A stretch of DNA of 6,781 bases from positions 1 to 6,781 of the forward strand of contig JAQBZS010000399.1 of NCBI GenBank assembly GCA_027622115.1, written 5' to 3'. Below are positions 1 to 6,781 of this stretch, piece by piece. A model generated the notes under the pieces. The model made no database searches. It saw only the letters and a list, made by a program, of their open reading frames with translations, and had not been told where the DNA came from. The position numbers and the translations under genes are program-made. The stretch comes from Planctomycetota bacterium. Its GTDB lineage: Bacteria; Planctomycetota; Planctomycetia; Planctomycetales; Planctomycetaceae. Numbering within the stretch: the stretch's first letter is position 1; each line of letters begins with the position of its first letter.

Positions 1-991
1 GGGCGAAGTACTCATCAGCAGGCAGCGATCGTTTCTCGCCGCGAAGTTTGAAGATTTCGATTTCCAGTGCATCGCGACGACGACGATCCGCAACCGACAG
101 TCGCTGTTCTGCCGCACTTGGAACCAAGTGCCATTGATGGGCTCGCAACCCGTCAAGAGAAGCCTCTGTTTCTTGGTCGCTGTCTGATTTGCCAACAGCC
201 CGGACGCCTCGAAACCAGTCGCCGCGCACACCTTGTCCGTCTCCATTGTCATCCAATAAGGAATGCTCCGTCGCAAGTCGCCCTTCCGTGGCGTAGAACT
301 CTTGGGTTTGCCGAGCCGCCGTCAGCCACGCTTCCAACAGCGACGTTTGCCCGTCCTGATCGACATCGGTCGACGGGTCCCCGATCGCGGACGCCATGTA
401 GCTGCCGAAGCGAGCGAAGTTGTTCTCCGCCCCGCTCTTGGTGGCCGTCACGATGACACGATTGGGCGAAGCTAGCTTAAGAAACTGTCCACTCGACGAC
501 GCGCAATTGACGACGGCGAGCGGGCGTGTGCAGTCGCTCAACCAACTGCCCAGCTCCGCCGCAGTCACGTCAGGTCCGCGCAAATTGAATCGCGACGCTC
601 GACTGTCAAATGTTCCGTGACCGATGAGCACCAGCCACATCGCGGATGACGACACCGAAGCGGACTCCGTACGTAGCAACTCGCGAAGCTGCGTTTTGTC
701 GTGTTGCTTGTCGACTTTCGCGAGACCGATCGATCGATAATCGGCACCACCTTGAGCGGCTGCCACTTGCCATTTTGCGGCCCATTCCTTGAATTGCCGA
801 CCGTATTCCTTCGTGCCCGGAGCGCCCACCACGACGATCACGGTCGGACGTAATTCGCTCGTCGCGCGTCCTTCCGTCGCCCTGCCCGCTGCCGTCAACG
901 TCGCTGTAACCGGCGCTCGTTTTGCGACAGGAGCGGCGGGTTGCTGGCACACTAAGACTGAAACTCCACAAACCGCGATCAATGACGTCAT
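1..991 (-). CDS. Caspase/legumain-like (peptidase C13-type) cysteine protease with two EF-hand-like loops, 3' end outside window
   Basis: My translation gives 330 open codons from an ATG at 991-989 to the window edge. A hydrophobic N-terminus (residues 4-14) could be a signal peptide, but it lacks the usual basic start. A beta strand (VIVVVGAP, 51-58) opens a caspase-like fold. The catalytic histidine is probably His125 in LVLIGHGTFD and the nucleophile Cys163 in VVNCASSSG, followed by VIVTATKSGAEN; this order and spacing resemble legumain (HG, then ACESG, then YATTA). Residues 209-220 and 247-258 each fit a 12-residue EF-hand loop. After about residue 290 the chain is charged and probably helical. 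The start is the only ATG available, because a TAG lies in frame a few codons upstream. It overlaps the stop of the upstream VWA gene by 4 bases (ATGA), implying translational coupling. The substrate is unknown; proteolytic activity is inferred from motifs only, and family C14 is an alternative label. Confidence 0.85.
   Translation of the reverse strand, partial: MTSLIAVCGVSVLVCQQPAAPVAKRAPVTATLTAAGRATEGRATSELRPTVIVVVGAPGTKEYGRQFKEWAAKWQVAAAQGGADYRSIGLAKVDKQHDKTQLRELLRTESASVSSSAMWLVLIGHGTFDSRASRFNLRGPDVTAAELGSWLSDCTRPLAVVNCASSSGQFLKLASPNRVIVTATKSGAENNFARFGSYMASAIGDPSTDVDQDGQTSLLEAWLTAARQTQEFYATEGRLATEHSLLDDNGDGQGVRGDWFRGVRAVGKSDSDQETEASLDGLRAHQWHLVPSAAEQRLSVADRRRRDALEIEIFKLRGEKRSLPADEYFA
218..253 (-). 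other. EF-hand-like calcium loop 2 in the C13-type protease
   Basis: This encodes residues 247-258, DDNGDGQGVRGD. Loop positions 1, 3, 5 and 12 are D, N, D and D, with glycine at position 6. It begins 26 residues after the first loop ends. The pairing of two such loops makes a structural metal site more plausible than either alone. The tight Gly content could also simply mark a turn. Confidence 0.45.
332..367 (-). other. EF-hand-like calcium loop 1 in the C13-type protease
   Basis: This encodes residues 209-220, DVDQDGQTSLLE. Acidic or polar ligands sit at loop positions 1, 3, 5, 9 and 12 (D, D, D, S, E), with glycine at position 6. This is the canonical EF-hand/dockerin spacing, although position 8 is Thr rather than the usual Ile. 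It lies about 45 residues after the putative catalytic Cys163. Calcium binding is inferred, not shown. Confidence 0.6.
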
Positions 992-3333
992 GGCAATCCC
1001 TTCACGCGTCTAAGTCCCCACTCGCCAACCAGGCAGGCAATCGCAGCCAGGAAAAACCAGGTCTGGTGCCACAGTGGGTACGTCCATGTTTCCGTGATCG
1101 GTACTTTTCGAGTCGGCAGGCTTTCGGCGAATTGCAACAGACGGTTTGCCGCAATCACTTCGCCGCCGGTTTCGCCGGCGATGTGTTCCATCAATGCGTG
1201 ATTCGGAGTGACCGAACGAAACTCGTCGGCATGTGGGTCGCTGATCCAACCCGTGCCCGCGATCAGCGGTTCCTTCAAACCATCCGTCTTAACGGTCACC
1301 GTGGCGCGGAACGCACCGTCCGACCGAGGTACGTAAACCGTCTCGTACAGTCCCGGTTCCTTCACCGACTGTTCCGCTTCGAGCGGTATCTTCTCGCCGC
1401 TTGGCGTCACCACCTCGACTTTGACCGTGGCGTTTTCGCGAGGCCGAAAGGCATCGTCTCGCACTCGTGCCTGAACGACGATCGCCGACGGTGCGATGTC
1501 CGGTCGCTCCGAAACGGACACGTCCAAGCGGTCTTTCACATCGACAACCAGCCATCGCAGCATCTGCCGCCACGCCTTGCCGATGTCGTCCTCGGGCATG
1601 TCTTCCGAGCGCCGAAGCTGCCACCGCCACAGGTCGCCGATCAGCAGGGCCGCACACTTCCCTTTGCCGTATCGATGAGCCACCAACACGGGCAACTCCA
1701 TCCCGTTTGTGTCTTTCACAACCGCCAGCGTTGATGCCAACGGCTTTGTCGAAGCCAGCCGATTCACAACACGGAACTCGGGCATCTGTTCCAAGCGAGC
1801 CTGCTCTTGCTGTTCGGTTTTGCGCAGCCGCACCCACGGATTCAGCCAGCCGTCGCGTGACAACGAAACGCGAAACGGTCCGGTCGCCGCGCGAGCCGGT
1901 GCTCGATCCAGATACACCGGCAGCATTTCTCCAATCGGCGTCCGCTGGTATTTGCCTTGTCGAAACGATTCCTGTCCGCCCAGCATCAACACCGCCCCGC
2001 CGCGTTCGGAGACGTATCGTTCCAGTAATTCATGCTGATCCGGCGAAAAGAAAGCGGCTTCGATATCGTCGATGATCACCGCGTCGAATTGGAACAACTC
2101 GTCTTCGGTCTTGGGAAACTTCCGCAGCTCGTCCGAGTCCTTCGTGTTGAGCCGCATGATCACAGCTTCATCAAAGCTTTCAACTTCCTCGCCGCCCTTC
2201 TTGTCCATCCCGCGAAACAGCGGGTTGGCACTTTCGCCGACTCGGCCGAGGAAGTTGAATTTCGGCTCCTTGTCCGCGATCCGGATTTGTGCCACGAGTT
2301 TGATGTGCTCATCGTCCGCAATGGCGCGTCGTAAAAACTTGTATTCCCAATTCGGCCGACCGGCGATGTACAGCACCCGATGCCCCGTCCCGCCGCGGTC
2401 CACCTTCACCAGCCGCGAGTTGTTTTCCAGCGTCACCTCCGACCGAACGGTTTCGCCCACATCGGAAATCGGCGCGACTTCCACGCGATAAAACGACAAC
2501 CCCAACTCAGCCGGTCGAAACTGAAACCGAAACGACATCGACTTCCCGTCGCCTTCGACGGACGCAAGAGCGGTTCGCACGATTTCCCCGGCTTCGTCCA
2601 ACAACTTCGCCTCAATCTTGTGGTTCTCGAAGCCCACGGTCTGCACATCGGCACGCACGGTGACCGGGGCGTCTTCGAAGGACGTCTGACTCACGTGAAT
2701 TCGGCGAATGGCAACGTCCGAGATCTTCTCGCGAGATCCGAACACCACCGGATAGATCGGCGGCAAGCCCTCAAGGTCCAGCTCACGGTCGATCGCATCC
2801 GTGGCATTTCCGTCGGTCAGCAACAGCACTCCGGCGACCGGTCGTTTGCGAAATCGATCGCGCAACGTGCTGAGCGTGTCCTGCAACGATGAACTCGTCC
2901 CGCGAAAATCCAGCTCGGCAAAATCCGACGTCGATCTCAGCCGTGCGTCAAATAGGTACCGCCGAACATCGAAATCCTGCTCCAGCCGAGTCACCCAGGC
3001 CGCGTTCTTATCCGTGGCGACTTGCTTCAACGCTTCGCTGCGAGGCGTCGCGTTTGATTCGCCATCAGCAACCGACAAGCTGAGACTATTGTCTGCCAGC
3101 ATCAAGAACAGATTCGCCCCCGGCTCGGCCCGTGTCCCACTCCAAAGCGGTTCGAACAGGCACGACGCGATCAACAAGAACGCGGTGGATTTCAAACCGA
3201 GACATCCGGCACGGACTCGCCCAACGACACCGAGCCGCCAGTAAGCCCAACCGAGCAACCCGGTCGCAACCGACAGTATGGCAACCGTCGGCCAGACCCA
3301 ATCCGAATCTCCGATAACCAGCGTCGCGAGCAT
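988..3333 (-). CDS. Membrane-anchored VWA domain protein with glutamine-amidotransferase-like domain
   Basis: The protein has 781 residues starting at MLATLVIGDSDW. Two N-terminal membrane segments (about 14-32 and 45-64) are joined by an Arg-rich loop, and a third segment lies near the end (756-774) followed by a basic tail. By the positive-inside rule, residues 65-755 face the periplasm. The VWA domain keeps a full metal site: D81-x-S83-x-S85, T146 in RGTSSS and D174 in LLLTDGN. A beta-rich stretch follows, then an amidotransferase-like fold (about 318-472, from RVLYIAGRPNWEYKFL to AVLMLGGQESF). The nucleophile position there has no cysteine, so enzymatic activity is unlikely. Residues 548-573 (PVLVAHRYGKGKCAALLIGDLWRW) look like the closing part of that domain. 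A beta-sandwich of extracellular type precedes the last membrane segment. The reading frame is open back to 3462, but the ATG at 3333 has the good ribosome site and starts just before the first membrane helix. The family is typical of planctomycete MoxR/DUF58/BatA clusters; its biochemical role is unknown. Confidence 0.88.
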   Translation of the reverse strand: MLATLVIGDSDWVWPTVAILSVATGLLGWAYWRLGVVGRVRAGCLGLKSTAFLLIASCLFEPLWSGTRAEPGANLFLMLADNSLSLSVADGESNATPRSEALKQVATDKNAAWVTRLEQDFDVRRYLFDARLRSTSDFAELDFRGTSSSLQDTLSTLRDRFRKRPVAGVLLLTDGNATDAIDRELDLEGLPPIYPVVFGSREKISDVAIRRIHVSQTSFEDAPVTVRADVQTVGFENHKIEAKLLDEAGEIVRTALASVEGDGKSMSFRFQFRPAELGLSFYRVEVAPISDVGETVRSEVTLENNSRLVKVDRGGTGHRVLYIAGRPNWEYKFLRRAIADDEHIKLVAQIRIADKEPKFNFLGRVGESANPLFRGMDKKGGEEVESFDEAVIMRLNTKDSDELRKFPKTEDELFQFDAVIIDDIEAAFFSPDQHELLERYVSERGGAVLMLGGQESFRQGKYQRTPIGEMLPVYLDRAPARAATGPFRVSLSRDGWLNPWVRLRKTEQQEQARLEQMPEFRVVNRLASTKPLASTLAVVKDTNGMELPVLVAHRYGKGKCAALLIGDLWRWQLRRSEDMPEDDIGKAWRQMLRWLVVDVKDRLDVSVSERPDIAPSAIVVQARVRDDAFRPRENATVKVEVVTPSGEKIPLEAEQSVKEPGLYETVYVPRSDGAFRATVTVKTDGLKEPLIAGTGWISDPHADEFRSVTPNHALMEHIAGETGGEVIAANRLLQFAESLPTRKVPITETWTYPLWHQTWFFLAAIACLVGEWGLRRVKGLP
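997..1002 (-). promoter_or_regulatory. Putative ribosome binding site of the C13-type protease
   Basis: AAGGGA lies 5 bases upstream of the ATG at 991, inside the last codons of the VWA gene. It is a partial Shine-Dalgarno match. With the ATGA stop/start overlap it supports re-initiation by ribosomes finishing the upstream gene. Confidence 0.4.
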
Positions 3334-3338
3334 GGCAG

Positions 3339-3344
3339 TCCTTT
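3339..3344 (-). promoter_or_regulatory. Ribosome binding site that decides the VWA gene start
   Basis: AAAGGA lies 5 bases upstream of the ATG at 3333. This supports that start over the longer frame from 3462, whose extra 43 residues overlap the Rpn remnant and look unlike protein sequence of this family. No convincing promoter was found in the surrounding 103-base gap (3334-3436). Confidence 0.65.
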
Positions 3345-3436
3345 GCCTTCCATCGAAACAGTTCAACACGTCGATTTCAAAACGATTCAGTCGCACTATC
3401 GAAGCTATGATTTTTGGTAATCTGCGATCTGAAGCC

Positions 3437-4107
3437 TCAGTTGGACTCGGCGTCGTGACCATCCTGTCTTTGAAGCTGATTCAGTCGCGCATCCAATTCC
3501 TCTCGACTCAATTCCGTCAGAAGCTCGGAAGACGTCAGCGGCAATCCCTGCTTCTGCTCCACGAATTGGATCATTTCGACCAGCCGCAATCGGGCTTGGT
3601 CTCGTTCGCGACTGAGTTTCTCATTCAAGTGAATCAATTCCGCGCTGCTCTGGTCCAGTTCCACGATCAGTCTGTCTCGAGGATCAATGAGTGTCTGCCG
3701 ATCATAAATCGCCTTTTGCCGAGCCTCGTAAAGTGCGAATTCGGCGTCGTCCTGTGTCAACATTTGGATCACCTCGATTGCTGTCAGAATCTCGGGTAGC
3801 TGCAATTGGCTGGGTACGTTGTCTGGATCCGTTTGGGAAACACAAAAATGTCCGCGAACATTTGCATTTCCAAGTTGAATTGCCGACCCATTTGATCAAC
3901 GGCTCGTACATCAAGAATCAAATCTTTCGCGTCGTGGATGTCGTCGGTCGTGATGTTCGGATTCAGAATCGTCACGCTGACGACGCGGTCATCGCCAGTC
4001 AGGCCGAGCACCGCGTTGATCACGTGAACCAGCACTTCCAGGTGGTTCTCGTTGCTCAAGACTCGCTTGAATGCAAAGTCGTTCTTCAGATCGATCATCA
4101 AATTCAT
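3437..4107 (-). pseudogene. Broken Rpn-family recombination-promoting nuclease / PD-(D/E)XK nuclease family transposase
   Basis: Two reading frames together resemble the two ends of one Rpn-type protein (usually about 290-320 residues). The first part starts at the ATG at 4107 (MNLMIDLKNDFAFKRVLSNE) and carries the PD-(D/E)XK core: Asp66 in LILDV and E80-x-Q82 in NLEMQ. It then runs to FVFPKRI near 3826 and stops at 3784 after a short unrelated tail. The second part, in another frame, is recognisable from about 3826 downward: VPSQLQLPEILTAIEVIQML, then EFALYEARQKAIYD and a charged tail ending TELSREELDARLNQLQRQ. These match the usual C-terminal region of the family. The segment between them, which I estimate at 100 or more residues, is missing, so this is an internal deletion plus frame change, not a single-base error. 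A GGAG sits 9 bases before the ATG. It lies 31 bases after the DUF4175 gene in the same direction. Intact relatives act as DNA nucleases that promote recombination. The N-terminal piece could still be expressed as a short nuclease domain, but it lacks the rest of the fold. Confidence 0.8.
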
Positions 4108-4116
4108 GGGCTCGAT

Positions 4117-4120
4117 CTCC
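4117..4120 (-). promoter_or_regulatory. Putative ribosome binding site of the Rpn remnant
   Basis: GGAG lies 9 bases upstream of the ATG at 4107. It favours that start, which directly precedes the family's LKNDFAFKRV opening, over the ATG at 4164, which would overlap the end of the DUF4175 gene. Confidence 0.4.
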
Positions 4121-4138
4121 GTCTCGGCTAGCCGCCCG

Positions 4139-6781
4139 TCAACGTTTTTCCAATCTCGTTGCACGTCGCCCTTTCCCCAACCCTTCGTAGTACTTCTTCA
4201 CCAGTTCCGAAAACCGATCCGGCACGGGGTCGCGATCGATCGGCACTAGCTTGTCGTCGGGTTCCTGCCGAGCCAACTCGTTCGCGATCCGCGTTTCCAG
4301 TTCTACCATCGGCTGTAGGATCGATTTGCGAACCAGATTCCAATTCGGTTCCGTGGCGTGTCGCTTGAATTCCGCCCGAATGCTGCGCGCTCGATCGCGA
4401 ATCTTGGCCACGTCGGCACGCAGCTTCGGATCGTCCAGCATCTCCTCGACATCGCGGAGCCGATCGGACCATTCGCGGAAGCCTTCGCCTGTCAGCGGAC
4501 TGCGTTGTCCGGGACCTCCACCCGGCCCGCTTTGCATGCCGCCTTGGCTCAGCAGTGACGGCTTGGATTGGCCGCCGGCGTTTGGTGCTCCCTTCGACGA
4601 TTGGCCACCCGATCCCTGGCCACCGCCGTTGCCCGACTTCGCTTTGCCCGGCGATTTTGAATTCGCTTGAGTTCCCGATTTCCCAGGCGCCTGCGAATTC
4701 GAAGGCGACGCCGAACCGGCTTGTGGCTTCGAACCCCCGTTGGCGCCCGGATTCGCGCCTTGGGGCTGTCCGCCTTGAGAACTCGGTTTCGAATTTCCGT
4801 TCGGTGCCGCGTTCGATGGTTTGCCTCTCGCTCCCGCTCCCGGCTTCGATTGGTCGCCCGACTTGGGTTGTCCGTTCGATCCAGACTTCGAACCCGCCGA
4901 CACCGGTTTCGCATCGCCGTTCGGTTTTCCGTTTCGAGCCGCTTTGGCACCCGCCCCGTACGGCTGACTTGTCGGCGCAGCCTTTTGCGGACTCGCTTGC
5001 CCGCGCGGATCCGCTTTCGCGATTTCGTCCTGTAATTCCTTCTTCAACCCATCGATCTCGCGTCGAGCCCGATTGAGTGCTTCGCCTTGATCCCCGAGCA
5101 CGCCTTTCGCCGCCTTCTCCAAACCGTCCTTGAGATTGTCGATTCCGCGTCGCGCCTGCTGTTCCGCCTGTCCAGCTTCCTTCAGCAGTCCACGATTGAC
5201 CAACTTGCGAGCCGCGTCCAGGTCTTCCTGCGGATTGTCCGCGCGTGCCTTGCGGATCGAATCGTAAAGCTGCTTTGACAGGAGCGGTTCGCTGGATTCC
5301 GCTTTCTGCACCAGGCGTTTCATGTCGTCGAGCACGCCGTCCACCTTGCCCTGTTGATCGCGCAAGCCGTCTTCAATCTGTTGTCGATCCTTCGCGTATC
5401 GCAGCGACCGTTGCTTCCGGTTTTCATCCAGCTTCCGAGAAAGCTGCTGCTGCCGCTCGGACAGTTCCCGAGTCCGCTCACGCAGCTCCCGCATTTCGTC
5501 CGAGAACTGATTGGCCGTCTTTTTACGCACGTCGTTCTTGAGATCCTCCAAATCGCGTTGCGCCCGAGTCCCCGCGTTCAGGGCCTGCGACACCTGCCCT
5601 CGCTTCAAGGCGTCGGACGCTTGCAACACCTTCTTCCGAGTCTGTTCGAGTTGCTTCTTGGACTCGGCAAGTTGTTGCTGGCTCTCCGGCTTGTCCATGC
5701 GATCGCGGAGTTCATCCACGTCACGCAGCATCTGTTGCTGCTCGTCGCGCAGTCGTTTCAGCCGACGCCGAATCGCTTCCTTTTCGGCCTCGGTTTTGGC
5801 CAATCGCAATTCGTGCTCCATCTCCTTGAGCTTCTCGACAATGCCACTTTGACGCCGAGCCAATTCGCGGAGCCGATTCAATACCTGCAATTGTTCTCGC
5901 TGTGCGGCCGATTGTTGCGATTGTTGAGCCGCCGACTTCTGGGCCTCGTATCGATTCTGTTTGTTATTGAGTTCCAACTGATTCAGTTGCTTCTGCGATC
6001 GACTGTTGCCTTGCTTGCCGCCACCGCCGCCGCCCTGTTGCTGTTGTTGCTGAACCACTTTGTGTTCACGAGCGCGTAGCTTGAGCAGCGCCTGGTACGC
6101 CGACTGTTCGCGAGTCAGTGCCGTCCGCAACGGCCGCGCCGACTTCTCGGCCGTCGCCTGTTCCAACGACTCGACCACTTTGGTCATCTCATCAATCACC
6201 GTCTTGATGAACACCTTCGACTCCGCGTCTTCGATCTTCTTGTCGAGGTCGCTCGCCTGCTTGAGCGCCGCCTGTTGAGATTCGACCAGCAGCTTAACGT
6301 CTTTGGCGAACGCATCGCTGACCGTTTCCGAAGTCTCGCGGCGAATCAGCGTCCATGTCGCGTTGATGATCTGTTTCTGCAACGCGTTGAGCTTTTCCAT
6401 TTGCTGTTGTTTGGGACTGCCGCCGCCTTGTTGCTGTTTCTTGGCCCCACCAGCCGGCGGCTGTTGACCTTCCCGATAGATCTCTTCGAAGTGCCGAACT
6501 TCGGCGAAGTACATGTCGCTGAACGTGCGTCGGAGCTTGCCGTTGGGACCGAAGTCGTCGGCGAAGAAGAAATACGACACCAACTGATCCGGTTCCGCGT
6601 CGAGCGATTCCATCGAGAGCAAGTGATCGATCTTCCGCGACTCTTTCGCCGGAATGCCGTTGCCGATCACGACCGTCTTTTCCGGCTGACCGGCGACCGA
6701 GAATGAAACGCCGAAATCGCGCACACCGAAATCGTCGACGGCAACCGCTTCCAATTCCATTTCCTCCAACGGAGACACTCG
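4139..6781 (-). CDS. DUF4175-type large coiled-coil protein, 5' end outside window
   Basis: 880 codons are visible and the frame is open through the window edge, so the true start and any N-terminal membrane segments lie upstream. Numbering from the GTG at 6778: residues 1-100 are a beta-rich end of a domain (ELEAVAVDDFGVRDFGVSF; SYFFFADDFGPNGKLRRTFSDMYF), as in DUF4175 proteins. Residues 125-240 are helical. A Gln6-Gly6 tract covers 243-254. Long Gln/Arg/Glu/Lys-rich coiled coil runs about 290-590. A low-complexity linker covers about 591-757. A compact conserved-looking C-terminal module (761-869) runs from LTGEGFREWSDRLRDVEEML through DPVPDRFSELVKKYYEGLGKG. That last module is, from memory, characteristic of planctomycete DUF4175 proteins. 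No catalytic motif is visible, so a structural or scaffold role is inferred. It stops 31 bases before the Rpn remnant and is presumably in the same operon as the VWA and protease genes. The GTG at 6778 is not taken as a start because the domain is already under way there. Confidence 0.82.
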   Translation of the reverse strand, partial: RVSPLEEMELEAVAVDDFGVRDFGVSFSVAGQPEKTVVIGNGIPAKESRKIDHLLSMESLDAEPDQLVSYFFFADDFGPNGKLRRTFSDMYFAEVRHFEEIYREGQQPPAGGAKKQQQGGGSPKQQQMEKLNALQKQIINATWTLIRRETSETVSDAFAKDVKLLVESQQAALKQASDLDKKIEDAESKVFIKTVIDEMTKVVESLEQATAEKSARPLRTALTREQSAYQALLKLRAREHKVVQQQQQQGGGGGGKQGNSRSQKQLNQLELNNKQNRYEAQKSAAQQSQQSAAQREQLQVLNRLRELARRQSGIVEKLKEMEHELRLAKTEAEKEAIRRRLKRLRDEQQQMLRDVDELRDRMDKPESQQQLAESKKQLEQTRKKVLQASDALKRGQVSQALNAGTRAQRDLEDLKNDVRKKTANQFSDEMRELRERTRELSERQQQLSRKLDENRKQRSLRYAKDRQQIEDGLRDQQGKVDGVLDDMKRLVQKAESSEPLLSKQLYDSIRKARADNPQEDLDAARKLVNRGLLKEAGQAEQQARRGIDNLKDGLEKAAKGVLGDQGEALNRARREIDGLKKELQDEIAKADPRGQASPQKAAPTSQPYGAGAKAARNGKPNGDAKPVSAGSKSGSNGQPKSGDQSKPGAGARGKPSNAAPNGNSKPSSQGGQPQGANPGANGGSKPQAGSASPSNSQAPGKSGTQANSKSPGKAKSGNGGGQGSGGQSSKGAPNAGGQSKPSLLSQGGMQSGPGGGPGQRSPLTGEGFREWSDRLRDVEEMLDDPKLRADVAKIRDRARSIRAEFKRHATEPNWNLVRKSILQPMVELETRIANELARQEPDDKLVPIDRDPVPDRFSELVKKYYEGLGKGRRATRLEKR
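4499..5008 (-). repeat. Low-complexity Gly/Ser/Asn/Lys/Pro/Gln-rich linker within the DUF4175-type gene
   Basis: About 170 residues (591-760) are almost entirely G, S, N, K, P, Q and A, with no Cys or Trp, one Tyr, and hardly any acidic residues in the core. Lys-Pro pairs recur irregularly at Lys 618, 624, 645, 653, 664, 684 and 739, usually preceded by Ser, Gly or Ala. There is no fixed repeat period. The stretch separates the coiled coil from the C-terminal module and should be disordered and strongly basic. Confidence 0.75.
6017..6052 (-). repeat. Poly-Gln/poly-Gly tract in the DUF4175-type gene
   Basis: Six Gln codons are followed directly by six Gly codons (residues 243-254). The DNA is a short run of CAG/CAA followed by GGC/GGT-type triplets, so replication slippage could change its length without breaking frame. 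A smaller Gln/Gly cluster (KKQQQGGGSPKQQQ) lies near 6400-6445. Confidence 0.7.

Noticed and set aside
606..971. A 121-codon minus-strand frame overlapping the protease gene
   Set aside because: It is Ser/Arg-rich with no recognisable domain. The alternative minus-strand frame from 991 carries clear protease motifs and stays open to the window edge.
945..991. A lipoprotein signal at the protease N-terminus (LVC near residue 15)
   Set aside because: The residue before the Cys is Val, not the small Gly/Ala/Ser usual in a lipobox, and there is no basic N-region.
922..1734. A 270-codon open frame on the plus strand
   Set aside because: It lies entirely antisense to the VWA gene, and its translation is Arg/His-rich without family features. 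It is explained by the codon bias of the real gene on the minus strand.
3334..3436. A possible promoter for the VWA gene (TTGAAA, 17 bases, TTCGAT)
   Set aside because: The -10 match is only three of six bases, and planctomycete promoters are poorly defined. This is not enough to call.
3334..3462. A 43-residue N-terminal extension of the VWA protein starting at 3462
   Set aside because: It overlaps the Rpn remnant, lacks family-like sequence, and is upstream of a well-placed AAAGGA site and the ATG at 3333.
4125..4134. A 10-base palindrome, CGGCTAGCCG, between the DUF4175-type stop and the Rpn remnant
   Set aside because: It is short, has no loop or following T-run on the minus strand, and is not repeated elsewhere at the Rpn edges. 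It is neither a convincing terminator nor an insertion-element end.
5354..6079. A 241-codon Leu/Phe-rich open frame on the plus strand that resembles a membrane protein
   Set aside because: It is the antisense image of the Gln/Lys/Glu/Arg-rich coiled coil. CAG/AAG/GAG codons read backwards give Leu and Phe, so the hydrophobicity is an artefact.
6776..6778. The GTG at 6778 as the true start of the DUF4175-type gene
   Set aside because: The frame continues through the window edge, and the sequence after the GTG is already inside a beta-rich domain. The family is normally longer, with N-terminal membrane segments.

Overview
The window looks like planctomycete DNA, probably from the Pirellula/Rhodopirellula side of the phylum. 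That is inferred from the gene families and their arrangement, and from a moderately GC-rich, TCG/CGA-heavy codon style; no marker gene is present. All genes read on the minus strand, so gene order runs from high to low coordinates. Coding sequence fills nearly everything, and there is no non-coding stretch over 300 bases. I saw no tRNA, rRNA, CRISPR array or complete mobile element.

Layout in transcription order: (1) 6781-4139 is the 3' part of a large DUF4175-type coiled-coil protein, with its 5' end outside the window. (2) 4107-3437 is a broken Rpn/PD-(D/E)XK-nuclease 'transposase' gene that keeps its N-terminal nuclease core and its C-terminal tail but has lost the middle and changed frame. 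(3) 3333-988 is a membrane-anchored protein with a von Willebrand A (VWA) domain followed by a glutamine-amidotransferase-like fold that lacks the catalytic cysteine. (4) 991-1 is a caspase/legumain-like (C13-type) cysteine protease with a His-Cys dyad and two EF-hand-like loops; it overlaps the preceding gene by ATGA and runs off the window's 3' side.

Genes 1, 3 and 4 are probably the downstream part of the MoxR ATPase / DUF58 / BatA-like / VWA / DUF4175 type of cluster seen in planctomycetes; the expected MoxR and DUF58 genes would lie beyond position 6781 and cannot be seen here. Topology suggests that the VWA/amidotransferase-like domains face the periplasm and that the protease is exported. 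A working hypothesis is an envelope-located, metal-dependent assembly in which a VWA scaffold and a coiled-coil partner position or control a caspase-like protease. The biological role of such clusters is, to my knowledge, not established. The Rpn remnant appears to be a later insertion that decayed between two operon genes.
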